Below, in pieces: positions 5,942-13,231 of a stretch of 21,518 bases of DNA. Position 1 is the first letter of the stretch, and each line of letters begins with the position of its first letter. Origin of the DNA: a virus; the IMG/VR virus record IMGVR_UViG_3300040801_005901, positions 1 through 21,518 of that record; one strand, given 5' to 3'. Under the pieces are notes generated by a model. That model was not told the origin of the DNA, ran no database searches, and was given only the letters and a program-made list of their open reading frames with translations. Made by a program: the position numbers and the translations under genes.

Positions 5942-8624
5942 TAAACTGTTCTCTTTTCAAAAGTTTGTTGTAAATATCATTGTTAAACCTGAAAACCTTA
6001 TCTACTTGATCTTTTTTCTGTTTCTTCCCTTCAGGTAAATAACTCAACTTCAAGGTTGTACGTCTATTTTTCGCCCTATTTTTTGGTGAATCATTGCCTT
6101 GCTTGTCCTTGTTAGGGAAGGCGGGCTTTGATTCACCAAACGAAATAGTTTGCACCTCCACGGGCAAATCAGGGTATTCCCTTACTACAAGGGATTTTAC
6201 CTTTTCTGCCCTTCTTTTACCAAGATTGATGTTATAGGTGTCAGAACCTATGGAATCAGTATGACCTTCAAGGACAAAATTAGTTATATTTTGCGGCCCA
6301 ACACGGTCTATTATCTTCTTTACGTCTTCAAAAACTTTCTCATTTTCCTCTTGCCTTGTACCGTCCAAAGTATCTTGATTGAAATCAAAAAAGAAAAACA
6401 AGTCCTCCTCTTCACTTTTTTCACTTTGCGGATCATCTACCTTTCTTGTAACCTCATCAAAATCAACAATATCAAAATACCAATCTATTTTAGACTCTAC
6501 CACCCCCCTGCTCACAGTAAGAACTGTTTTTTCATCATAAGTAGTTTCGCTCACCGTAAAAGTGTGGCTAACAGAATCTACAAAAAATACTTCCCCTGTC
6601 CCCTTATGCCTCACATTCATGCCCCTTTTTATCCTTCTATCGCGCCTTATTGTTATTTGCCCCTTTCTCGTGAAAGGCAAATAAACATTGCTTTCTATCA
6701 AATACCTCAAATCATCAAGAGCAAGTTCTTTCAAATAGTCAAATGTTTCATCTTCTTCCGCCGTTTGTTTGAACATATCAAAAAACCCAACGTAATTTGA
6801 CTGTTGGTCTAAAGGCCTGCTCCCCCATATTTGGGCTATTCTTTTGAAGAAAACGGCTGGAAAATCAAGTTGACTGTACTGCTGTGACAAACCATTATAA
6901 ATGCCCTGCGGATTGAGCCTATACCAACTATAAACTTGACTGTCGTCCCACCTCAAATTATCGCTGTAAATATCGCCTTCATCTATATCTACAACGTAGT
7001 TTGTTGTAAACCCTTCTTTATCGAAAGGCGGTTTTCTAACTATCAAATAATAAAAAGGACCAAAGGTTTGTCCATAAAATTCCACAAAGGGCTTTTGACA
7101 AACCTTATTGATAAAAGAAAGCAAACTTCCTTGATGAGTTGCTAAACCGCTGTCAGCAACCCTTCTGTCCTCTACTGACTCATCAATAACAAGTTTTACA
7201 ATCGACCAAACCCCACTTATATTTTCAAATTTGTCTTCATCTGTTATCCTTTTGCTTAACTCTTCCTCATTGTAGCTTCCAAAAACATCTTCGTGGCAAA
7301 TTTCTACATGGCTCAAATTGTTGATTACATACTGTACTATCGTCCTTATATCTAAATCTTGTGTGAGTTTGAAAACATTCAAAGACCTATCAGCAAGCAA
7401 CCTTTTTGAGGCCTCTCCAATCTCTGAAATATCCTGGTATTTGAAAAACTGCCTGCCATTCACGGCATACATTTCTTGATTGAAAAAATACTCACCGTCT
7501 TCTATGAACAACTTCATCAAATCGCGGCCTTTCACACTCACTGTTATATTTGATTTGTCGGCATAGCTAACAGAACAAGAATCTACCAAACCTATACAAT
7601 CCCAAAAAGTCTCAGGAATTACAGAAGCACCAAGCTCTTGAGGAACGGAAATGTGTTTATGCCTTTTATATTTTTCTGGCCTCAACTTTTTTGAAATCTT
7701 CCTCCTCAACTCGGTGTACTTATCCCTCAAACCGCTCTCATCCTTTCTTATCTCTTCTTCGTGCTTTGTTTCTTTTTTATGGTGTGGTTCGCTATGAATT
7801 TCTTGTTCATTATGTTCAAACTCAAGTTCTTCAAAAGCTATGAAAATAAGGTCATTCGATTGTATAATCTTTGTAAACAAATCTATATTACGCCTGTACT
7901 TGTTTTGTTTTGTGTAATTTCTCGAGCCTTCTATGAAACTTTCAGATTTTTGATAATCTTGTTCTTGATAGGCTATACCAGCAAAATGATGTAAAAAATC
8001 AATATGGCTTTGAGTCGCTTGATACCCATGTATGTGATTTGCCTTCCACTTTTCTAAAAACTTTGAATCAATAGGGGGCAGACTTATAGAAAAATTGGCC
8101 CCGTTTTCCCCCTCATTCAAGGTCAAATTCATTATGAAAGGTGTCAAATCGAAAAACCCCCCCTGCGGTACACCATCTGTAGCAGGGCCAAGGGACTTGC
8201 TCCAAAGCACTACGCTCAATCTACTATAAAGTTTATGTATGCTGCCAACCTTACTGTCAGCCACCTTATTCAAGGGCGCATAAGAATCGTTTAAAAGCAC
8301 CCTTTTCATTTTTTCGTCATAGAAGGTTGGCGCATTTAAATACTTTTCCCTATTATTTGAAAAAGTTGCTCTAAAAAGGGATTCTTTGTTTATTTTTTCA
8401 ATAGGTACAATAATCAAAGGAGAACCAATAAACAAGTTTTCTTCAGGTACGTCTTGTTCATCTGAATCAAAAGAAGCCCTTTGCTCCTCAATACGGGCTT
8501 TATTGCCCCTGTAATTGAGGAACTCTTCTTGCTCCATATTGATCTTATAGTACGCCAATAAATTCTTTATTGTCGTGCCTTGCCTTATTGGCTTTGGAAA
8601 ACTTTTTATCTTTATATCAGCCAT
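5934..8624 (-). CDS. Baseplate hub protein with C-terminal OmpA-like peptidoglycan-binding domain
   Basis: An 896-residue protein. Residues about 135-720 look like a large tail hub (gp27/gpD-like): WSKSLGPATDG...FFDLTPFIMNLTLNEG, later VSVKGRDLMKLF, and strand-rich segments near 650-710 ending in a FVDSVSHTFTVS element typical of hub proteins. Residues about 268-325 form a highly charged, His/Lys/Glu-rich insert. Residues about 741-863 are an OmpA C-terminal-like domain: EGHTDSIGSDTYN (786-798), LGKRRAEKV (801-809), SFGES (828-832) and NRR (853-855). D790 and R805 are 15 residues apart, as the diaminopimelate-binding Asp and Arg of bacterial OmpA are. Its start shares one base with the tape measure stop (TAATG), and its end overlaps the spike gene by 8 bases. 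The OmpA call is strong; the hub call rests on order and weaker motifs. Confidence 0.82.
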   Translation of the reverse strand: MADIKIKSFPKPIRQGTTIKNLLAYYKINMEQEEFLNYRGNKARIEEQRASFDSDEQDVPEENLFIGSPLIIVPIEKINKESLFRATFSNNREKYLNAPTFYDEKMKRVLLNDSYAPLNKVADSKVGSIHKLYSRLSVVLWSKSLGPATDGVPQGGFFDLTPFIMNLTLNEGENGANFSISLPPIDSKFLEKWKANHIHGYQATQSHIDFLHHFAGIAYQEQDYQKSESFIEGSRNYTKQNKYRRNIDLFTKIIQSNDLIFIAFEELEFEHNEQEIHSEPHHKKETKHEEEIRKDESGLRDKYTELRRKISKKLRPEKYKRHKHISVPQELGASVIPETFWDCIGLVDSCSVSYADKSNITVSVKGRDLMKLFIEDGEYFFNQEMYAVNGRQFFKYQDISEIGEASKRLLADRSLNVFKLTQDLDIRTIVQYVINNLSHVEICHEDVFGSYNEEELSKRITDEDKFENISGVWSIVKLVIDESVEDRRVADSGLATHQGSLLSFINKVCQKPFVEFYGQTFGPFYYLIVRKPPFDKEGFTTNYVVDIDEGDIYSDNLRWDDSQVYSWYRLNPQGIYNGLSQQYSQLDFPAVFFKRIAQIWGSRPLDQQSNYVGFFDMFKQTAEEDETFDYLKELALDDLRYLIESNVYLPFTRKGQITIRRDRRIKRGMNVRHKGTGEVFFVDSVSHTFTVSETTYDEKTVLTVSRGVVESKIDWYFDIVDFDEVTRKVDDPQSEKSEEEDLFFFFDFNQDTLDGTRQEENEKVFEDVKKIIDRVGPQNITNFVLEGHTDSIGSDTYNINLGKRRAEKVKSLVVREYPDLPVEVQTISFGESKPAFPNKDKQGNDSPKNRAKNRRTTLKLSYLPEGKKQKKDQVDKVFRFNNDIYNKLLKREQFNE

Positions 8625-11083
8625 TATTCTCCGTAAATAGCGTTCCCCTTGTTTAGCTCTTCGTTGGTTTTATCTGTGTTCTTTTCAATGCCTCTCAAGC
8701 TATTCAACACATCTTCACTCAACCTGAACTCTTCAGAGGTTTTGCCTTCTCGTTGTTTTTGTGTCAATTGAACTTCTTGTTGACGGCCCCTTGTACTTAC
8801 TTGCTCTACTTGCGGTTCAAGCTCTCCTTTTTCAAGGCCTTCTGCAATAACTTCTCTTTCCTCCCTTCTTCTTTTAGCTGCTTTTTGTATGCCTTCGACG
8901 GTTCCGTCTGAATCAGCAACGGAATTAGCATATTGCTCCATCACATTCTTCATAGGCTCGATGAAGTTAGTTATACCAGGAACAATAAGCTCCTCAACAT
9001 ACTGATCCATTATAGGGATCAACGCAGCGGACATACTACTCGTGACTTCAGGCATTTTATCGGCCATCTTTGGAATTATGTTCGTCCTTGCCATTTGAAA
9101 AAACTTGTCTGTCATTTCCAAAGTCATAGCTGTATATTCACTCACATACTCATCAACGGTTTCCGCACTTGCTAACGCTTCCATTCTTGCGCCGTACTCT
9201 TCATAAGCCTCTGCACCCCTGCTTACCTGCTTTTCACGACCTTCGGCAGCCATAGCAGAAACTCTGCTTACTCGCCCTTTGCTTGTGTCAATTTGGCCTC
9301 TTTTTGCGCTCACCTTTCCTTCAGGACCTACAACAAACCTTTCACCAAACTTGCTTATATCCCCACCGCCCCTAAAGAATTCTATCATCTCATCAATTGT
9401 ATTCACGTCCATTTTGTCGCCAAACGCAGAATACAAATTCATGAAAGCTGTGTCTTCAGAACCCTGATTAGTCATAGTTTTTATGACCCTTTGCATAGAC
9501 TCAAGCCCCTCTTGGCTGCTAAACATACCCTTTTTTCTTGTCCTTATGACGTCAGCAATTGAAGCTCCTGGCCCTAAAGTAGCTGAAACAGACCTATTCA
9601 TCAACGCATCAAAGTATTGATTTCCTCCTCCAACCCCCCTCAAACTTGAATCAAGTGCACCAGCAGCACCAGAAAAAGTTGTAGGATCTCCAAAAGCACC
9701 TCCTATTTTCATCAAACTTGACTGAACAGCCAACGCCCTGTCTGAATCAACCTTGTTTGTTGCCTGCAATTGCTTTTGCGCAATGTCATTGTTTATTTTC
9801 ATCAAGTTGGCGAGTTCAGTGTAATCACCCCCCTGCATGCCAAAATTCCTCCCTATTGTGCCAACTGTTTTAAAAACAATATCAGCCACATCACCGCCTG
9901 AACCAACGTCTCTACGGAAAGTCGAAGCCATATTGCCCAAAGCCCCTTGTTGCATACCTGTCGCACGCTCAACTTGCATATTCCTAAAAGCAAGGTCTTC
10001 GCCACCCAACTCATTAAACTTGTAACCAAAACTTCGCGCTTGATTAGCAGCATAGCCACTAAACTGTGCCCTGTCCATGCCGTACGAAAAAGCAGCGCGC
10101 CCCCCCAAGGTACTTGTCAAAGCCCTATTTTGATTGACAGTATCTGTTGCTTGTGCGTAAGCTGAAATTGATTTCGTTACCTCCTGGGTGTACGTGCTGA
10201 AATGTTGCGTAACACTCCCAACTGCTTGATTGAAAAGCCCAGAAACGGTTTCAACAGTAGCTTGACTTTCCTGATTGAAATAGCTTGCTATTTGAGTCCC
10301 AAAAGTACCACCCAAACCAGCACCAACAGCAGTCCCAACCCCTGGAACAAGAGAACCAATAATACCACCAATCAAAGAACCACCAATAGAACCAACCAAA
10401 GTGTTGGTCATATTTTGCATCATAGTTTCAGAAGTCAACTGCGCTGAAGCTCCTTGAACCATTTGTTGCATCATTTGCCCACTTGCTTGTCCAGCTCCCG
10501 AAATATACTCTGTAGGATTAACTGCATACCTCCCTCTATATTGAGCACCACTCAAAGAACCAGCAGCGCCAGCAAAAGACTGCGCTACCTTTCCTTCTTC
10601 CTTAATTTGCTCCGCGTTCAAAGAGCTAATCGTGCTCATAGATTGCTGAAGCATATGTTGAACACCAAAGGCCCCAACCATTTGCCCAATTCTACCACCC
10701 CCTGTTCTTCTTTCTCTTTCCCGTTGTTCCCTTTCTATTTCTTGCGTTTCCCTTTGCCTATGAACTTCTTGTTCCCGCCTTTCTTTTTGTCTTGCTTTCG
10801 AGCTTTGCTTCCTTTCATGGTGTACTTGGTCTTCAACGGCAGAACGTTCCCTTGCTTGTTTTTCCCTAAATTCCCTTTCTTCTTCCTGCCTTACCTTTTG
10901 CTTGTATTCTTTGTATCTTTTGTATTTTTCATCAAAACTTCTCGCTTCATTAGCCCCAGACTCAAAGGGGTCTGCTTCCGTTGAACCAGATTCAATTTCT
11001 TGCTTTTTCTTTTCTGCTTCGTCAAGAAAACGCTTAAAACCTGGATCAACCTCGGCCCTTATTTTGAAAAACAGTTCACGCAT
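8624..11083 (-). CDS. Tail tape measure protein
   Basis: An 819-residue protein that should run through the tail tube, set its length and leave at injection. It is the longest gene between the chaperone pair and the hub, as expected. Residues about 50-126 are almost purely charged (Glu, Arg, Lys, Gln) and predict a long coiled coil. Residues about 228-265 form a glycine-zipper-like hydrophobic stretch (GGSLIGGIIGS, then PGVGTAVGAGLGGTFG) that could enter a membrane. The remainder is rich in Ala, Gly, Gln, Met and Ser with helical character. If about 0.15 nm per residue applies, the tail would be near 120 nm; this is a rule-of-thumb estimate. The start overlaps the second chaperone frame by 8 bases. 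No peptidase or lytic transglycosylase motif is seen. Confidence 0.88.
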   Translation of the reverse strand: MRELFFKIRAEVDPGFKRFLDEAEKKKQEIESGSTEADPFESGANEARSFDEKYKRYKEYKQKVRQEEEREFREKQARERSAVEDQVHHERKQSSKARQKERREQEVHRQRETQEIEREQRERERRTGGGRIGQMVGAFGVQHMLQQSMSTISSLNAEQIKEEGKVAQSFAGAAGSLSGAQYRGRYAVNPTEYISGAGQASGQMMQQMVQGASAQLTSETMMQNMTNTLVGSIGGSLIGGIIGSLVPGVGTAVGAGLGGTFGTQIASYFNQESQATVETVSGLFNQAVGSVTQHFSTYTQEVTKSISAYAQATDTVNQNRALTSTLGGRAAFSYGMDRAQFSGYAANQARSFGYKFNELGGEDLAFRNMQVERATGMQQGALGNMASTFRRDVGSGGDVADIVFKTVGTIGRNFGMQGGDYTELANLMKINNDIAQKQLQATNKVDSDRALAVQSSLMKIGGAFGDPTTFSGAAGALDSSLRGVGGGNQYFDALMNRSVSATLGPGASIADVIRTRKKGMFSSQEGLESMQRVIKTMTNQGSEDTAFMNLYSAFGDKMDVNTIDEMIEFFRGGGDISKFGERFVVGPEGKVSAKRGQIDTSKGRVSRVSAMAAEGREKQVSRGAEAYEEYGARMEALASAETVDEYVSEYTAMTLEMTDKFFQMARTNIIPKMADKMPEVTSSMSAALIPIMDQYVEELIVPGITNFIEPMKNVMEQYANSVADSDGTVEGIQKAAKRRREEREVIAEGLEKGELEPQVEQVSTRGRQQEVQLTQKQREGKTSEEFRLSEDVLNSLRGIEKNTDKTNEELNKGNAIYGE

Positions 11084-11447
11084 CTTTTTTCTGTTTCCTT
11101 TCTTTTTCTATTTCAGCATATTTGACGGGGTCAAAGTCTTCAAAAGCCTTATCTATTTCTTGTTTTGTCATACTTCCCCCTATCCAGTTCTCCATATCCT
11201 CACCCTTCACTTTCTTTGTAACTCTACGCCGTTGAAATTCTTCAGGGTCTTGCTTCTCTATTTCTTCATCAAGCAACCTGTTTTCTTCATAGTCAAAAAC
11301 AACAAAAGACATTTTCATACTCTTGTGTTCAACGGAACCAAAAGCCACCTTGTACTTGCGCCTCCACCAAAGGTCAAATGGGAACAAATTATCCCAAGCA
11401 TAAATCTTTTGCTTCAGACTCATGCTTGGGTAAAATGCTGGAGGCAT
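11076..11447 (-). CDS. Tail assembly chaperone, downstream frame (gpT-like, made by -1 frameshift)
   Basis: A 123-residue frame that overlaps the end of the upstream chaperone frame and the start of the tape measure gene, the position of the 'T' part of G/GT-type chaperones. It begins MPPAFYPSMS, contains an aromatic stretch (KIYAWDNLFPFDLWWRRK, about 13-30) and ends in charged helices. In T-type frames the product is normally not made alone but as an extension of the upstream protein through ribosomal slippage. Here slippage at 11453-11459 would join residue 123 of the upstream frame to Arg-Leu and then to this frame, giving about 248 residues. The ATG also overlaps the upstream stop (TGATG), so separate coupled initiation cannot be excluded. 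Confidence 0.78.
   Translation of the reverse strand: MPPAFYPSMSLKQKIYAWDNLFPFDLWWRRKYKVAFGSVEHKSMKMSFVVFDYEENRLLDEEIEKQDPEEFQRRRVTKKVKGEDMENWIGGSMTKQEIDKAFEDFDPVKYAEIEKERKQKKDA
11393..11430 (-). other. RNA hairpin downstream of the frameshift site
   Basis: A perfect 9-base inverted repeat (CCCAAGCAT at 11393-11401, ATGCTTGGG at 11422-11430) with a 20-base loop. On the coding strand it begins 22 bases after the slippery heptamer. A downstream stem often stimulates -1 frameshifting, although the usual spacing is shorter (about 5-9 bases), so its role is uncertain. Confidence 0.5.
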
Positions 11448-11469
11448 CAGCCGTTTTTTTCAGGCTGAT
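11446..11469 (-). other. Hairpin whose loop holds the slippery heptamer
   Basis: ATCAGCC (11446-11452 on plus) and GGCTGAT (11463-11469) pair perfectly over 7 bases, leaving a 10-base loop that contains the AAAAAAC slippery site. The 5' arm would be melted when the ribosome reaches the site, so this stem would not act as a forward roadblock; it might affect re-initiation at the overlapping ATG or simply be chance. Confidence 0.45.
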
Positions 11470-11821
11470 CTTTTTGGTCTTCTTCATAAGGAACATCAAG
11501 TTGTTCCTGAACTTTTTTAAACCAAGGAAAAAACACATTTTTATACTGGTGTATGAGCTCTCTTGCTTGAGCTGCCTTTAACTTGGTTATGTTGTCAACG
11601 TTGTACAACTCTTTCAACTTCGGTATGAGCACCTGAAAAGTTGCTACAGAATCAACAATGTCCAAATTCAAATTGGCCAACTTCATAGGTACCTGGGACA
11701 TATAAGAATAATTGTTTACCGTGTAGGCCAACTTCAAACTCTCAATTTCCATTATCTGACCAATAGTCGGTTCTTCTATCACAAAAGAAGAATTGTTCAA
11801 ATTAACTGTGATTGCGTCCAT
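11447..11821 (-). CDS. Tail assembly chaperone, upstream frame (gpG-like)
   Basis: A 124-residue protein in the slot between tube and tape measure. In this family the short protein and its frameshifted extension coat the tape measure and recruit tube subunits; neither is found in the finished virion. The sequence has the typical start of such chaperones: a short beta part (ITVNLNNSSFVIEEP, 4-18) and then PTIGQIMEIESLKLAY, resembling the 'P.v.qlieiE..k...' helix, followed by helices ending KKVQEQLDVP and an acidic tail. The gene is the first after the terminator at 11836-11863, which would lower its level relative to tube and sheath. The start follows an A-rich stretch without Shine-Dalgarno. 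Confidence 0.78.
   Translation of the reverse strand: MDAITVNLNNSSFVIEEPTIGQIMEIESLKLAYTVNNYSYMSQVPMKLANLNLDIVDSVATFQVLIPKLKELYNVDNITKLKAAQARELIHQYKNVFFPWFKKVQEQLDVPYEEDQKDQPEKNG
11453..11459 (-). promoter_or_regulatory. Programmed -1 ribosomal frameshift site, A AAA AAC
   Basis: On the coding strand the zero frame reads GAA AAA AAC GGC TGA, so the heptamer A AAA AAC is in the exact phase (X XXY YYZ) needed for tandem -1 slippage, two codons before the stop of the upstream frame. After the shift the next codons are CGG CTG ATG, entering the downstream chaperone frame without a stop. Both the position (between tube and tape measure) and the overlap pattern fit the well-known tail chaperone frameshift. 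Confidence 0.85.
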
Positions 11822-11835
11822 ATTTTTGTTTCATT

Positions 11836-11863
11836 AAAAAGGGGGTGCATTAGCACCCCCTTT
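11836..11863 (-). terminator. Intrinsic terminator between tail tube block and chaperone/tape measure block
   Basis: GGGGGTGC (11841-11848) and GCACCCCC (11853-11860) pair perfectly, with AAA/TTT extending the stem to 11 pairs and a 4-base loop. On the minus strand the stem is followed by a run of T (TTTTT, counting the paired ones), so it terminates transcripts moving in the operon direction. It fills most of the 64-base gap. No promoter is visible after it, so read-through is probably needed for the genes beyond. Confidence 0.85.
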
Positions 11864-11885
11864 AACTTTCCTAAGGCTAAAAAAA

Positions 11886-12290
11886 TTACAAAACTTCTGT
11901 TTTCATAACACCCCACTTCAAGGTTGCTACGTTCCTCAAATTATACTCCTCTTCCCTCACGCCATTAGTGAACGAAGCATCAGCAAACCTCACAAGAATA
12001 TCAAAAGACAGCATAACTTGAGAATTTTCATTCACATCTGCACCAAGTGTATCTTCCCTTAAAACCTCAAGGTTGATTTGGTTGTTATTGACTGAATCTA
12101 CAGACAAAGAACCGTAATTTGAAACAGAATCGCTTGAATAACTTTTGAATTCAGTTTTCACTTTGTTCTTTATGTAAGAACCCCGCACCCTTATCAAGGG
12201 AGCAGAAGACAAATCAACAGGTTGATTGTTTTCTACAATACTCAAAGGGATTATGACTGCTTCCCCTTGTTGAAAATTTATAGTGGCCAT
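11886..12290 (-). CDS. Unknown virion-type protein, paralogue 2
   Basis: A 134-residue protein related along its length to the adjacent 136-residue protein. Shared landmarks: FQQGEA with II and L (near 6-16), VDLS-A-..RV (near 26-37), a central EV-R-D-L segment, DA-F--G---EEYN--N, and a C-terminal G-MK-EVL. The N-terminal FQQGEAVIIPLSI...PVDLS pattern resembles the small beta domains at the start of BppU-type baseplate proteins, where 'kGdt..i.l.i.d..g.p.dls' is common. Predicted all-beta, no enzyme motif. An AAGGA element 5 bases before the ATG may be a genuine ribosome-binding site, unusual here. The place after the tube gene suggests a tube decoration, connector or second tube-like component; this is inference. 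Confidence 0.6.
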   Translation of the reverse strand: MATINFQQGEAVIIPLSIVENNQPVDLSSAPLIRVRGSYIKNKVKTEFKSYSSDSVSNYGSLSVDSVNNNQINLEVLREDTLGADVNENSQVMLSFDILVRFADASFTNGVREEEYNLRNVATLKWGVMKTEVL

Positions 12291-12302
12291 ATTTTTCCTT
12301 TT

Positions 12303-12713
12303 TTAAGGTGTGGGCAAAACTTCGTTTTTCATCTCCCCTACGTCAATAAAATACAAATTGGGGAAGTTGTATTCTTTTGGTGCTGTCCCGGAAGCAAACC
12401 TTGCGTCTGGCAAAGAAGCAATAAGATTAAAGCCTAAAGAAGAGGCAGAAAAATTCAAAGAATCTTGCCTTGTAACTTCAACTTGTGCTATATGTTCATT
12501 TCCTGCCCCGCTTTTCACCTTTGCCACCCCATAGCCAGCTTGAGGCACCAAACTGTACTTAGAAATGGCAACTTCATCACCATTTTGGTTTTTTTGAGTT
12601 GCCCAAACCCGCAACTGCGTTGCAGTCGACAAATCAACAGCGTTGCCATTGCCGTCAATGACAGGCAACTCAATAATTCTTGCTTCTCCTTGTTGAAATC
12701 TGCTTGTAGACAT
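12303..12713 (-). CDS. Unknown virion-type protein, paralogue 1
   Basis: A 136-residue, predicted beta-rich protein that begins MSTSRFQQGEARIIELPV with GNAVDLSTATQLRVWA following, and ends GEMKNEVLPTP. It pairs end to end with the next gene, from which it differs mostly in the middle (35-90). The ATG overlaps the tube protein stop by one base (TAATG), so it should be made with the tube, probably at high level. A 12-base gap separates it from its paralogue. Because the duplication lies within the shaft block and before the terminator, both copies are likely virion parts needed in many copies. I do not recognise a named family; a BppU-N-like or Ig-like fold is the best structural guess. Confidence 0.6.
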   Translation of the reverse strand: MSTSRFQQGEARIIELPVIDGNGNAVDLSTATQLRVWATQKNQNGDEVAISKYSLVPQAGYGVAKVKSGAGNEHIAQVEVTRQDSLNFSASSLGFNLIASLPDARFASGTAPKEYNFPNLYFIDVGEMKNEVLPTP

Positions 12714-13225
12714 TATACGAAGAAAATTGGTGTTGTGTATTCAAATTCTTGATCATGGCCACTTACTTGGCCGTCGCTTATATCAAAGCTCTCCCTCGTC
12801 ATGAAACAGCCCCTTACCTTTGCAAAAGTTTCAAAAACTCTTTCAATAGCAACAGAACCATCCCTCGGCGTAGAATCAGCCACTTTCTTCAAAATGTTGA
12901 CTGTTACGCCATCTTCTTGGAGCAAAATGGTGTTAGTCCACTCTTCAACGCTGTCTGTTTTACGAAACACCGCATTTTTGATATGGCCTTCAGTACGGCC
13001 TGTCAAGGGATCAGCTTGATTTTCATTAAACTGCACAGAAAAGAAACTGCAAGTCATAGTCCCCTGCCAACTAACAGCAGGAATTTCGTCCATAACGAGC
13101 TGTCCAATGCCTTTGATGGCAGTCCTTTGTATAGATTCTGACACCCTCAAATTTTTCGCTTTCCCTATGGGGGTGCCATCCTCCATTTGTAAAGTTGCAA
13201 GCGGTGCTGTTAAAGTCCTTTTCAT
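12713..13225 (-). CDS. Tail tube protein
   Basis: A 170-residue protein with features of the tube family (T4 gp19, XkdM, FII type), which stacks as hexamer rings inside the sheath. Visible: an early APLATLQMEDGTPIGKAKNLRVSE segment, then RTAIKGIGQLVMDEIPAVSWQGTMT (33-57), where the 'i.G.G.......p....w.gt......' pattern is typical. Near the end is ESFDISDGQVSGHDQEFEYTTPIFFV, the closing strands. Length matches tube proteins (about 140-190). It lies two genes after the sheath, the standard order, with a 6-base gap from the 114-residue gene. The start follows an AATAAAAAATT stretch without Shine-Dalgarno. Confidence 0.75.
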   Translation of the reverse strand: MKRTLTAPLATLQMEDGTPIGKAKNLRVSESIQRTAIKGIGQLVMDEIPAVSWQGTMTCSFFSVQFNENQADPLTGRTEGHIKNAVFRKTDSVEEWTNTILLQEDGVTVNILKKVADSTPRDGSVAIERVFETFAKVRGCFMTRESFDISDGQVSGHDQEFEYTTPIFFV

Positions 13226-13231
13226 AATTTT

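Noticed and set aside
6036-6404. OmpA domain considered as a separate host-type lipoprotein gene
   Set aside because: It is in one uninterrupted frame with the hub, has no signal peptide or internal start with suitable context, and its end overlaps the spike gene.
6150-6800. A 216-codon plus-strand frame opposite the hub gene
   Set aside because: It is antisense to the OmpA domain and hub end, both of which have clear motifs; its product has no recognisable domain and an odd Ile/Tyr/Phe-rich content.
10454-11468. Long plus-strand open frames opposite the tape measure and chaperone genes
   Set aside because: They lie antisense to convincingly coding genes, contain low-complexity Phe/Ser/Leu runs, and arise from purine-rich coding DNA on the other strand.
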